From Larix kaempferi (lineage: Eukaryota; Streptophyta; Pinopsida; Pinales; Pinaceae), in NCBI GenBank assembly GCA_027924585.1, contig BSBM01000826.1, forward strand, positions 15,764,001 through 15,828,000: DNA of 64,000 nucleotides, read 5' to 3'. The notes below the pieces were generated by a model. The model was given only the letters and a program-made list of their open reading frames with translations, was not told where the DNA came from and did no database searches. Of this stretch, positions 1 to 11,190 are shown piece by piece. The first letter of the stretch is position 1. Each line of letters opens with the position of its first letter. Both the position numbers and the translations under genes were made by a program.

Positions 1-708
1 CGGCTTCACCACTGGTTTACGGGCTGGCTTCTTCACGCGGGCTCTCCACTGCTCCATGGGACCGGGCTTCAGGCTCCTTCACGAGCTCTCCACTGCTCCA
101 CGGGACCGGCTATGACCCACAAACGGGCTCCTCAGCAGGATTACAGGCTGGCCCTCCCACGACGACCCTTCCTTTATGATTTCACGTGGCTCCCTCTCGA
201 TGGTGGCGCGACTCTCTCTCGGTGGTGGCAGATCACTATTGTTTATCAGCGAACTGGGCATCTTCACTTTTGCTCCCAAAAAAAATAACAACGCCCTTGG
301 TGGAGGATTTCTTCTTACGACCAAGTTTATCCTCTTGGCCGACAACATATACGCATTCACAGCTCTGGAAAACAGGTTTTCACGCAGAATCATAGAAGCT
401 TCTCTTTTCACCAAGAATCCTTATTTTTCTCATGTGGGTTCTGCTATCCCACGACCTTCTTTCTATCAACACAGATCTGGATTCACAACAGATCTCATGC
501 GGCCACAACTAGATCTAGTCAGAACAAATTTTCATTTTTTCTTCCACGGATCTGCACTTCACGCAGCCATCACTTCTGCATTCAACTTTGCTCCTTCACG
601 CCCTTTACTGGACGCAAATTGTTCAGGCTGCAACTGTGGCACCAACAGATCTACGATGATCTTCTTCTACACACTTACACTCACAACATTCTTTAAGAGC
701 ACAACCAA
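1..708 (-). mobile_element. 5' internal (leader) region of LTR element M
   Basis: On the minus strand this stretch follows directly after a primer-binding site, so it is read as the untranslated leader of an LTR retrotransposon that continues past the left edge. No recognisable gag is seen; the open frames here are short and match no family I know. Positions about 26-115 contain two imperfect copies of a roughly 46-bp unit (share ctctccactgctcca). Probably non-coding leader. Confidence 0.55.
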
Positions 709-720
709 GCTCTGATACCA
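709..720 (-). other. Primer-binding site of element M (initiator-Met tRNA type)
   Basis: The plus strand reads gctctgatacca, so the minus strand reads TGGTATCAGAGC, the standard plant PBS complementary to the 3' end of initiator-Met tRNA. It lies 2 nt from the LTR end at 723, the usual spacing. Confidence 0.9.
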
Positions 721-722
721 GT

Positions 723-1064
723 TGTTAGGTTATACGAGCACACATAATTACATGAGAGATAAATAAACTGAAACAAGCAATGAAATAATAGACACACAAT
801 TTCCTGGAAACCCCATACGGGGAAAAAACCAGCACCCAATGAAGATCTTCATTACCCTTGACCTAACCGGCCAAGTCGGGCCAAGTGAGCTCACCCACTC
901 ACCTCCAGGCCACTGTACAATGGAGCCTCTCCAAGCCTTATAAAGGCTTCTTTGCATGCAATACCTTCGGCCAATACCATGGGCTACAACAAACCATGTG
1001 CCCAAAACCATGTGCTAGACCTAACCACCTTTGACTCATTCCCAAGTCAAGGTTAACCCTAACA
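723..1064 (-). repeat. LTR of element M (342 bp)
   Basis: Ends are TGTTAGG...CCTAACA, a perfect 7-bp terminal inverted repeat. On the minus strand a TATA-like TTATAAGG lies at 936-946, and the U3 just upstream (971-1015) holds repeated CCATG(G/T) motifs. The LTR is bounded by a PBS on its downstream side and a PPT on its upstream side, so it is shared by two internal regions instead of facing host DNA on one side. Small LTR and initiator-Met PBS suggest Ty1/copia or a non-autonomous TRIM/LARD-like element; the superfamily cannot be fixed because no pol is present. Confidence 0.85.
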
Positions 1065-1074
1065 ATCCCCCCTT
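1065..1074 (-). other. Polypurine tract of element M
   Basis: Minus strand AAGGGGGGATT lies directly before the LTR start at 1064. It would prime plus-strand DNA synthesis. Its first two bases are the last two bases of the TAA stop of the upstream gene. Confidence 0.85.
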
Positions 1075-2285
1075 ATGGAGAGGGAGTAGCCTCAGCTAGC
1101 TCCGCCATGGCCTCCCTGTAACATATGACCAGCTTGGCTACTTTCTTAAGTAACCTAATCCAGGATGGGGGAACCCCTACAACATGATTCTGCATCTCGA
1201 GCGGCATGCGCTCTATCCTATATGTAGGGATATCATGAGTCAAATGAATCATCTTTCCCTCAATATTCCTCAGCACGTCATCCACACCACCTGGCGCGGT
1301 TGGTCATACATATATCCTTGGATGTCTAGTAGGTCTAGTAGGCCCCACATCTGCATACATTACATTTTGTCAGTTACTCTTACTTATCATAAAAATCATA
1401 TATATAAAAAGACATAATTTTTTTATAAATTTGTCAAAACCAAAAACATGATGGTACCTATCTCACCCCAGGCTTCCCCTGGAGGCAACATAAGCTATGG
1501 ATCTCCTTGGAAATCCATTCTTGCATATGGAAACTGCTCGAGTGCTGGTACTTGGAGGCTCCACCACCCTAGATAGTCGTCATCGGAGTATGATAAGATT
1601 GTCTCACCTCCACCCTGACGTAAAAGGATATCACCCTACCGGGTCATCAATGGCTTGCGGGGGTTCAATGCTGGTAGATCCATCCCCGGACTCAGAGCGG
1701 GGACTCTCTCTCGAAGAAAGAACACAATATACTTCCATATCCGAAGTTCTTCTTTCTTCCTGTCTTGCATTCTATCAACTGTTGCTTCATGTTGACTAGT
1801 ATCCCCGAGCACCAGTCAAATATTACATTCCCTAGGCATTCAACACCTATTTGCATATAGTTCCTCAAGGCCAAGTGTTGAGCTGCACTCCCCCCGATAT
1901 TGTTTATGGTACTCAGGATTACCTTCAGTGGGAAGGTAGCTATTTGGCCAATCGATACTTGGCTTCCACTTTTCTCGTTGCTAGCCACACAGTATGTGTT
2001 GATATAGTCTTGGATAGAGAGTGCACCGAATACTCTAAATGTTCCTTTGAGGTTTACTACCTCACCCCGTCGAGACAAACCGGTGATGAAGTAGATGTCC
2101 TCAATAGTGATTTCTACCATCTCACCTTGGATATTGAACATCCCTTGATCAACATCCCAATAGTTTACATGCATTTGGAGTAGTTGCGTTTGCGCACGCA
2201 TATTGGTTGTATGGAAGAACTTGAGAATCCCACACCTTTGTAATGCATTTAAAGTGAGTGGATCTCCCATGGCCAGCCTATCCAT
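1073..2285 (-). pseudogene. Plant-mobile-domain-like gene carried by element M, two exons, broken
   Basis: Exon 1 runs from ATG at 2285 (or from a possible splice acceptor a few codons upstream) to 1458. An inferred 107-bp intron is 1457-1351 (GTACC...TGCAG). Exon 2 is 1350-1073. The product starts MDRLAMGDPLTLNALQRCGI and contains IYFITGLSRRGEVVNL, a form I associate with plant mobile domain (PMD)-like proteins known both as host genes and in transposons; family assignment is from memory. The middle part (roughly SYSDDDYLGWWSLQVPALEQ) is conserved-looking. A 2-nt expansion in a GA run near 1690 shifts the frame, a TGG codon near 1640 has become TAG, and a TGA occurs at the start of exon 2. 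The stop at 1073-1075 overlaps the PPT, so the gene belongs to the element. No gag or pol accompanies it. Function unknown. Confidence 0.6.
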
Positions 2286-3079
2286 GGCCTCATGGTCTCT
2301 CTCCCTCTAGGTCAAAACCATCCTACATCAAGATTTTTCATTCATTTCATTAGTTTGAAGATTTTTATTTTTTAAATGGTGCCACCAGCGGGTTCACCTC
2401 TTACAAAGAGGCGAGTAATTGCGACTCCACCTAAAGCAAACCTGCGCACATTTCGCATGCCCGTGAGTTTCACTCAGGCAGACCCATGGGTACGAGGCCC
2501 TAAATTTTAAACTCACTAAAGAACTTCAAAAAATCACTAAAAAATTAAAATAATGGATGAAAATGCTAAATAAGGTTGATATTGTCTACCTGCAAGTGGC
2601 GGTGTTCGGATTTGTTCCCCGGATTGCTCAGAATCAACGGTTAAAGTAAGAGGTATTTTTCAGCTTTTGCTCCAATGGTAAAATGTTTTGGTGAATTAAG
2701 TTTTATTTGGCTCTATATATACATTTTTATTTTTAAATATTTACCCACTTTATATAGTTTCAATTTCCTTTTTTAACTTTATTTAATTATAAATGCCCCT
2801 TTTTGAGTTATTTTGATTAGGTCAAGTTTTAAAAGGCGTTCTCTCACCATCAGTCGCAAAAGGTAGTTATATAGAGGTTTGTTTTCTTTCCGACATGCCA
2901 GTTTAGCTTAACACTTTAATCTTTTCTGTCACTTTATGTCATTTTGAAACTCCTTTGTGCACTTTGAATTGACATTTTATGCTATCCATTGACGTTGTGT
3001 CTAGCTGCAGTCCATCCGTCATTTGACAGATCAAGAAAATTATACCTTGTACATTATTTTGACCTAAGATTAAGGTTCC
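2286..3079. other. Non-coding, unresolved
   Basis: No gene seen. AT-rich, with one short hairpin (cctcttacaaagagg, 2397-2411). At 2418-2431 the plus strand reads attgcgactccacc, which resembles the PBS used by the Tat elements in this window (TGGCGACTC...). This may be the remnant 5' internal start of the Tat copy whose 3' end follows, but no LTR could be delimited upstream. Confidence 0.3.
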
Positions 3080-4962
3080 ATGGTTTGATAGAGTTCTTTC
3101 ATGCTCTTGATAGACTCTTTAAATATAACAAGATTTCCGAGCATACTTGTCTTGTTCAGAATCATTAAAGGACTTGAATAATCATCCACTTAGGTATAAG
3201 TTTACCCCTTTTCCATACCTTTGTGGATTATTTACGAAAAATGTATACTCTAGTTATACTTGGCTAGAAGAGTTATCTCTTGCATTGTTTTACACTTTTT
3301 CGGGTGAGGAGACTAACATTATGAAAAATGATCCCTTTGGAGTCTTCTTTAGGATTTTTAGACTCTCGAAATATGAAAACACCAACGAGCACTTACCAAC
3401 TTGGGATCGATGTGAAATCCACGAGAAGGTGTATGGAGTTATTGTTTAAGTTTTTTAGACTCCTTAAATATGAAAACACCAGAGAGAAAAACAAGATTTG
3501 GGATCGATATTAAAATCCATGGATATGTAAACTATTGAGTACTAGTCTATCTCTTCTTCAAACTCGTCAAATCATGAAGAAGGTCTTGAGTTTCCCTCCC
3601 ATGGACTCGTTAAATTACACATGGTTGGAATTATACCAAGCATTCTTATCTCTCTTCTTCGAGCTTGTTTCAAAAATGAATAAGGACTATTGAGTTTACT
3701 TTCTTGGCCTCATTAAAACTAACAAGAAGGATATTATTGAGCTTTCTTTTCCACCTTTTCATGCTCGTAAAAATTAAGAAAATACATTCTTTAATAAAAA
3801 GAGAAAAGGGAAGGGAAGAGTGTTAACTATCTTTTCAATGTAATGGCAGCAACTCACTCATGCCTTTGAACAAATCACCTTTTTGAGTCTATCAAACAAG
3901 TTGGGTTCTAGTTTTGGCCTTAGGATAAGCCTGATTTCAGAGTTCTTACTCCTCCAATTGGTTACTCTTCCAATCATATGGAGAATCTGTTAATGTCTCC
4001 TACATTGCAGATTTATATCATGCCCAAGTCACTCTTGTGTCGTGCTCAGTGTTCAAGGATACAACCTGTGTCGGCCATTATGCACTTTCCTTGACCTCAT
4101 GTGTCGGCCATTCCTTGGTATCTTTATGTTTCATCATGTACTCAGTCATACTCTAGATCAGATCAACCTTTTGATTGTATCTCATGTTGGATGATGGAGG
4201 ATTCCTTAAGGCCTCCCTTCCAACGGACTTCTTCCCATCGACTTCAACTCATCTTTCTCTGGGTACGAAGTTTAGAGTTATCGATAGTACCTTAGGGATT
4301 GCAGTCATTAGTGGAAATTTCCCTCTCTATTGAGTAGTGGGAATACATCAATGTCTCCTACTCGATGGATTCTTCAAGTGTTCGAATTCAAGACCCCTTA
4401 TTCACACTTGTTAGAATGTACTAGGTACCTTGGGCCCCATTTTCATTATTGGTGGGTGCCTTCATGTTTGTTAACGGTCCACATCAATGGCTAGTAATCA
4501 AATAGTGTCCTCCATGTTCAACCTCAACTCACTTATTCGCATGGACACGACTCATACCTTGAGATGGTTTGGATGAATACCTTGGGCCTATATTAACATC
4601 ATCATATTTTTTTATTTCCCAAGCTGTGCAAGACTAAGCCACACCCATTTTTGGCTCTTGATGAGACATAGATCTAGTTTGTTGTTATGGCTATGATATC
4701 CTGTTTTGACATGGATCCATGCTTGTATTTCAGTGGCCATGCTATATACATCTCTCTGTTATGTATTGAAGATCATGTTCTACCATTCTGAACATCTCCT
4801 GATATCAATATTGTACTTAATGACTGACCTTTTTTTGTTTTAGGTACCGTTTTTGATCTCATCCCGTGGTTTCCTCGCTCCTCCTCTTCATGGATTGTAA
4901 TGTATTTCGACCATCATTTCCCGACCATCGTTTCCCTCTGACCTCATACATTAGGGGGAATT
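3080..4962 (+). mobile_element. 3' untranslated region and PPT of a Tat-type Ty3/gypsy element (copy I)
   Basis: Aligns by eye with the 3' region of element B (about 38090-39876): both carry blocks of the form ctcgttaaa / gactc-tttaaa-ttgaaag with short inverted repeats, the phrases ggagtcttctt and tggctagaagagtt, and the same terminus (cctcatacattagggggaatt here, cctcacacatcagggggcaatc in B) immediately before an LTR start. An inverted copy lies at 11191-12250. About 3328-3530 holds two diverged tandem units. PPT is ttagggggaatt at 4951-4962. No coding sequence recognised. Confidence 0.7.
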
Positions 4963-5550
4963 TGTTATCGATCAAAATAGCACTTCTCCATCCGTGACCA
5001 AATTGCGTTGTTGGTCACACAAAAGGACACTATGGATGGAAGAGCTTGCTTGACCTTAGATGACTTAGAGCTGAGCCTTGTAGTCTTTTCCTCAAAACAT
5101 ATTTTTTCTTCCTACTTTAGGGCATAACCACGACTCTTATGATTGCCAACACGCGGGTTAGCCACGAGTGTCTACACTGACAACCTGCGTGTATCTTTTG
5201 AAAAGATGCACCCACTAGCTGCAAGTTAGGATATCCGCGAGTCACTCGCTGGTTGTCCTATGTCATAGTCATGGGCATCTTAAGAAAACTCGAAAAAATA
5301 TATAAAAACACTAACTATGGATTAGTTTTGGGAGTTATTCCAACTTCCTCAAATACCTATTCCAATCATGTTACAATGACACACAATAATGTGCATACCC
5401 TTATGTGTATAAACCAGCTTAGATCCAAATCCTAGGCTCTATCAAGTGTCGAGAAGGATCAAATCTCCCGAGGTGCAAACCTCTCCTCGAAAAGCTACTT
5501 GAGTGCAATACCTGAGAAGTTATAGTTATGTTATAGTTGAGGAACAAACG
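4963..5550 (+). repeat. 3' LTR of Tat copy I (start clear, end not located)
   Basis: Starts TGTTATCGATC directly after a PPT. The start resembles the B/C/D LTR start (TGTTAACACC) loosely. A TATA-like tatataaaaac lies near 5300. I could not find a convincing CA end or TSD, so the right end is approximate; the LTR may extend further, up to the ataaca near 6231. Confidence 0.5.
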
Positions 5551-5555
5551 TTATT

Positions 5556-5997
5556 TTTACTTTGTATTATTCTTTTTTGTTTATGGCCGACATAATATTT
5601 ATTACTTTTTACTTTGTATTATTCTTTTTTGTTTATGGCCGACATAATATTTATTACTTTTTACTTTGTATTATTCTTTTTTTTTATGGCCAACAATATC
5701 GACAAACTCCACAAACGTTACAAGATCTCCCTCATATTTACTTTTTACTTTGTATTATTCTTCTTTTTTATGGACAAAAATATGGACAAACATGGACAAA
5801 CGTTTCAAGATCTCCCTCATATTTACTTTTTACTTTGTATTATTCTTTTTTGTTTATGGCAAACAATAAGGACAAACATGGACAAACGTTACAAGATCTC
5901 CCTCATATTTACTTTTTACTCTGTATTATTCTTTTTTTGTTTATGACCGATAATAAGGACAAACATGGACAAACGTTACAAGATCTCCCTCATACTG
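5556..5997 (+). repeat. Tandem repeat array, 52-bp and about 75-bp units
   Basis: Begins with 52-bp units (core tttgtattattcttttttgt, then ttatggccgacataatattt) repeated twice, then about four longer units in which the same core alternates with ggacaaacatggacaaacg and caagatctccctcatattt. The long apparent open frames here are a consequence of the repeat and are not genes. Confidence 0.85.
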
Positions 5998-7529
5998 GGC
6001 TGTAGAGCGCCTCTCGGCACAATGAGTCTCCTTAACCTCTATTATATAGGTAGATTTATGGATAGATCACATCCCATAATACATGTGGGATAAATGTTTT
6101 TCCATTTCTCTTATATAAAGAATGATAATAAGAGAATTCTACTTCATGATGCATGTGGGATAAACCCTTTTTATAATTTTAGAGAGTTATGAAGTATTTT
6201 ATGTCTTCTTCGATAGATACAACCAATAACACCACACTAATCATCATTACATATTCTAACAGGTCCCATCAACAACTACTTGAAGTTATATATTAATGCA
6301 AAATGAAAAATAATTTACATATGTGTTTCTCACAATTGATCATCAATCAAATGACCCTCCATGCTATTTAGATAGAGGTCATGGACCAATTGGATGTTAA
6401 GATATGGATCAATATTGGTTAAGTCCAATATTAAGGTGAATTGTGGGATCACTGTATGATTAGAACATATCGTGACCATCGAATTACATAAGTACAATTG
6501 CATACTAAAGAAACACACTTTACCTAAAGACAAATTAGACCAACTTGATATCAACTGTCACGTCCCCTCCCGTCGATCCAATGCAAGGAAGGGATCATGA
6601 CACTAATATCTGGGATTTACAAAAAAATTAGCTAGCCCCATTCATCATGAATAAAAAAAATGGCATTACAAATGTTAGGACTCAGAAATGTCGTATTTTC
6701 ATCCACCTTTCCCTTCACTATTCCTTAGATTTCATCACCCTATTAAACCTTCATCATATCATTTGCATAAATACATTTGGGTTTCACATTATTATTTTCC
6801 ACTTTATTCATTTTAGTATTAAGAGTGAATTTATGATTAAATATTAGAAAATGTACATGTTTTCATATATATCTCAATTATGTGTGAGCTTTGTAATGTG
6901 TAGGAATATGTGAATGATTAAATCAAAGAGACTTCTCAAATATCTCTTACACCATTCCAAAGGAGATAGTTATTCAAGCCTATTCTTAAGGAGAAGATCA
7001 TGGAATATTTGGTTGTCATATCTTATCTAGGATTCATGAGAGACATGTGGAGGATTTGAAGGAACCATATCTTGTAATAATAGGAAAGTGGTTGAGAGTA
7101 GTTGAGAGAATAATGGATCTATAATTAATGCATTCTTATCTTTTTCTTAAGGACTCTCATGTATAAAGGAGAGTGCTCCCTTTCCATTCCATTAAGTTGT
7201 AATTAAGTTAGATTAAGCTTGTAAGAGGGTTGTAATGAAGTTGGATTGGATTGGATTTTGTACTTGTTAGATTAGTCTTTGATTTGAGATTCTTAATTTG
7301 ATTTAAGCTTTCATTGTTATGCTTTCATGTTTGTCATTTGATTATTGGTTTATAGATGTGAGCTCACTTATGTCATTGTTGTTAACTCTTCACATGTTGT
7401 ATTTCCCTTATGCAATTTCCTGCTTTCCTAGTTAGTGTTTCAATGCTTTCCTAGATTAATTTGATTTCAGCAAATTAGATTAAGTTAGATTAGATCTACT
7501 TCAGTCCTGCACAAACAGTGCACGTGCTT
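5998..7529. other. No gene; possible LTR fragments
   Basis: AT-rich sequence without a credible coding region. At 6556 the plus strand reads TGTCACGTCCCC, a common gypsy-LTR start in plants, followed by a partner gggatcatgaca 35 bp later. At about 6898-7200 there is a promoter-like stretch with TATA at 7153 (gtataaag). Neither could be closed into a defined LTR. Confidence 0.3.
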
Positions 7530-8833
7530 CGTCAGTTCACGTACCCCGGGTTGACAAGTAAATAGTTGGGCAACTATACTGCAACATAATTATTACAACA
7601 TATATTTCGCCTAACAACAAATAAAATGGATATGTGTGCAGATGCAAATCAAGCAAACATGCACAGCAGAATAAAACATCATCCACACACATTTCACATG
7701 CATCTACCATATCAAGAACAACCATCCATTAATTAAAACAGCGCAGAAGTAAAACACAAATAAAATACTCATCTTGATGTAATGTTGTCCCAAGCAACTA
7801 GCTATGTCACTGCAACATTCCACCCAACCATAGGTCTCTGCCCAACCTATATTCTTTCAGCACTCAAAGACCACCCCCGAGCTGTGCATGATATCTACAA
7901 GGAAAATGAGACTCTCAAGCTTAGCACAACCAAAGCAATGGATACCCATCTCAACCCCAACATTTTCTTACACACAACAAACTCAAAAACTAGACATGGA
8001 TACACATTTGCAACAATGGATTTACAAATTAGGGTCCATGGGTTTTCCCCAAATCGTGGCACATCCAAAAATGGATTGTGGGAAGAGGGAATCAACCCCA
8101 GGGAAGAAAAACAATTTTTCCCACAGATGTATGAGTATCCAATGGGCCAAAATGGCCTCTATAAAAGCACCAAATCGATTTATTCTCTTCCCCACTGTTA
8201 ACCAAAATAAAAATGCCCTTACCAGCTAGAACAATGAATGAAAACACAACAAAACCATGGCGGAAAACGCCCAAGAAGCTCCAAACTCATGAGAGATCAA
8301 AACTCATGGGTGAAGAATGGCTTGGGGAGCAATTTCGTGCTTCATTTCTTACCAAGAAATCCAAACAAGGATTCCTATGGAGGGTGGCTTTCCCATACCT
8401 GAATTTGGATAGCCATACCTCTCCATTCCCAAGGCATTAACTACCTCAACCAACTCTTGGGAGAAATGAATGACTGGGCACAAAAGTCAACATGGGTAGT
8501 TGAGGGTTGATGGGTTCTCTCATTGACACTTGGCTTGACTTGATTGGCTCAATGGTTTGAATGTTTCCCTCCCAATCCCTTGTAAACATCATGGCCCCAT
8601 CTCTTGTTTCATTGCATAGCTAGTTGTGGGCATTTATATTAAAATGCATATTTACAATTCCCATGGATCACTAGAACATGGGTAGCATAATATCAATTAC
8701 TTGTCTCTTCAAGGTCGAGCGTTCAATAGCGGGGCCTTGGCCTTGAGCTCCACACTAGGAATCATACATAATATGCATACAATATTTACATTATAGCCCA
8801 AAATATCCTAAGGGTCAAAATGGGGGTATGACA
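7530..8833 (-). repeat. Ty3/gypsy-type LTR, minus copy (K')
   Basis: On the minus strand it starts at 8833 with TGTCATACCCCCATTTTGACC, typical of plant gypsy LTRs. It is homologous to the plus-strand copy beginning at 12297 (TGTAATACCCC...): shared segments include the region around 8700-8760 versus 12380-12430 and 7780-7900 versus 13440-13555. No PBS or pol is attached, so it may be a solo LTR. The left boundary is approximate. It interrupts a copia LTR on its right side. Confidence 0.6.
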
Positions 8834-8867
8834 TTAACTAACTCCTAAGTGTCTAAATATCCTAACA
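8834..8867 (-). repeat. Stub of a Ty1/copia 3' LTR
   Basis: Minus strand starts TGTTAGGATATTTAGACAC at 8867, directly after the PPT of the copia fragment to its right. After 34 bp it is cut by the gypsy LTR K' at 8833, so K' inserted into this LTR. The far part of the copia LTR was not found to the left of K'. Confidence 0.6.
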
Positions 8868-9776
8868 TCCCCTCTTAAGAATAACTTGGGATAGGATTGA
8901 AGGATTTACAAAGGTGACATAATATAAGGAATGAGGCTTTAGAACTTATCCCAACTTCATGACAAATTCCTGAACTTCTAACATAGATCAAAGTTTAGAA
9001 AACTTCACTTTTGTAAGAGACTTTGTGAAGATGTCTGCAACTTGGTTATATGATATATCATTTTTGGGATTATATTCATTAAGTATAGTGTAATTCACTA
9101 TGCTTGATTATATGTAGGTAAAAAAAGCACTTCAAGAATGCGACCCTGAAAAATATTTTTGATGAAGTGCATATGTAGCTGAATCTGTTTGCTATGATGA
9201 TGTTGAATTGGATCTTTGGTAAGCATGATGGAATTCTAATTGTCACACCAAAGGGTAGTCATATGTTGTTGTTATAATTCAAACTCTAAAATGATCTGTT
9301 GAAGCCATAAAGCTTCTTGAGTTGCATTAATTGCGGCTTGATACTTTGCTTATGCTAGAAATAAATTGTTGTTTCTTACAAGCCCAAGTGATAGGTTTGA
9401 AACCAAGACTAAATCCATAACCTATAGTATACTTTTGATCATCAAGGTCTACAACCCAATCCAAATTAGTGAAAGCAATAAAAAAAGGAGTCCTCCCTAA
9501 ATTAAAATGAATCCCAAACTGAACTATACCCCAAATATACTGAAGTATATTTTTTTCTAATTCTTAATGAATTTCATGGGGCATTTACATATACTGAGAA
9601 ACAAGATTAAAACAAAAGGAAATGTCAAGATGGGTAAGATTCAAGTAAAAAATACTACCAAATAATTTATGGTACAAAGTGGCATCTACTTCATGTGTAG
9701 TGTAGGTGGTAGTAAGTTTGACTCTATGCTGCAAGGGTACAAGGCAATTGTCCACGAGACTTCTGTGGAAACCCAA
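8868..9776 (-). pseudogene. Ty1/copia RT end plus RNase H fragment and PPT
   Basis: The minus strand encodes the tail of a copia polyprotein. It begins with CLVPLQHRVKL...VDATLYHKLFGSIFYL...DISF at 9776-9585, the end of RT. RNase H follows (WVVDLDDQKYTIGYGFSLG, PITWACKKQQFIS, TLWC). The usual copia end (VADIFTKSLTKVKFSKL) lies near 8990-9010, and a PPT (AAGAGGGGA, 8868-8880) just before the LTR start. Many stops and frameshifts; gag, PR, INT and most of RT are missing at the 9776 junction. Confidence 0.8.
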
Positions 9777-11190
9777 GGATCCTGGTGCTCACTAAAGATA
9801 ATTAGACTTGGGGTAGACTAATTGGCTCATACACGACCTTTTACAATAGAAATACAGAGTTTTGGTATTAATTAGATCATTTTTGGAGGACAAATTAGCA
9901 AGGGCGCTACCTAAGACTACACAACTAGTAAACTTCTAGACTTATCCAAACACTATCCAAGAATCACAAAATTCAAAATTATATCTTTGGATAGTTTTAT
10001 CATACTCTATAGGACTTGCAGAGGCTTACAGAGTGGTAAATAATCTCATATAAAACATTTTATGAAAGTTACTGCAAAACTAGTCAAATTCTAATAAATG
10101 GAGAGAAAGCCTAGGAATTATGAATTATAAACCATTTCAGAAGTCCTCGATTTCTTCTCAAGACTGAGATATGGAATAAAATACAGAGTATGGAGAATAG
10201 ACAAGATCTATATGAAGAATATAACAACATTTGAAATTTTAATTGATCCAGACTTACAACCCAATCACCATCTTCAATGAATTTTACATAAAAGAGCATA
10301 AACATTTAGTAGAAGGGAGAAAGGAGAAAATGGAACCTTGGATCAAAGTTATATCCAGAATAAGAGGAGTTTGGATGCTCATGGAATACTCCAGGACATC
10401 AGGCCGTCCTCATAGAGGTGCATTCCCTATCATATCTCAATCATCCGGATGGTTCTCTTCAAAGATATCACCGCAAGCTTGTACAATCATTGCATCAACA
10501 ATGAGAGCTCTAATTCTTCATGAGGATGGATGGATCAGACCTGAAAAGAAATCTCTAATGGCTGCTATGGCACTAATAAACTGATTGGAACAAAGTTACT
10601 ATGGGGAACATCTCTGAAAGCTGGATAGGGGCACATCTCCCAAGCCTCTGAGAAGCTAGTTCTCAAGACAAACAACATACTGGAAAAAGATGTGAGAGTG
10701 GCGTGCCATCCTTTTATAATCCAATTGAGAACTTAGATACATTGAATTTGGTCTTTTCTTTTTCTCACGTGCCCTCCTTGACTGATTTTAGCATCTCTAC
10801 TTTTGCCTACTTTTACTCTTGCTTTATTTCCTTTCCACTTTGAACTGCTTTTCTTACTTTTGGTAACATCGTTCTTTTCCTAGATTTTCTCTACTTTTCC
10901 TGTGCTTTTTCCTGTTTTGTGCTCTTTCCTTATTTGTGGAATTTACTTCTTTTCCTTCCTTCTTTCTACTTCTTTTCCTTTCTCTCTTTTTGTGATTTGT
11001 GGAGTTTTCTTTCTAGTTTCCATTTAATATGACAAATCACTCGGTCCACTAGCCTAATGCGCCCACCTTGGTCACCTAGGACATTCACTTAAATTAAAAA
11101 TTAAATATAATTACAAATACATAATCATTTTAACATGGTACTTTAATTGAATTCTAAAATTTGATACTTGGGAAATTATTAAGTATCAAA
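9777..11190. other. No recognisable gene; probably includes the LTR of Tat copy J
   Basis: On the minus strand the right end of this stretch (11188 leftwards, TGATACTTAAT) directly follows the PPT of Tat copy J and should be its 3' LTR, with unknown left end. Bases 11160-11190 form an inverted repeat (tttgatactt...aagtatcaaa). A 113-codon open frame at 10243-10584 plus resembles nothing I recognise. 10740-11030 is CT-rich. Confidence 0.35.

Noticed and set aside
176-715. 179-codon plus-strand open frame at the left edge
   Set aside because: Antisense to the leader of element M, crosses its PBS, and resembles no protein I know.
709-720. tRNA-Met-like matches (also 21506, 46538, 53125) as tRNA genes
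   Set aside because: Only 12 bases at LTR ends; these are primer-binding sites, and no cloverleaf is present around them.
5556-5997. CRISPR-like direct repeats
   Set aside because: Units are contiguous tandem repeats with shared spacers in a plant retrotransposon context; no CRISPR structure or cas genes.
5562-6005. 147-codon open frame plus two overlapping ones
   Set aside because: Translation of the tandem array; the protein is only the repeat read in different frames.
10243-10584. 113-codon open frame
   Set aside because: No recognisable motif, no conserved partner in the window; not supported as a gene.
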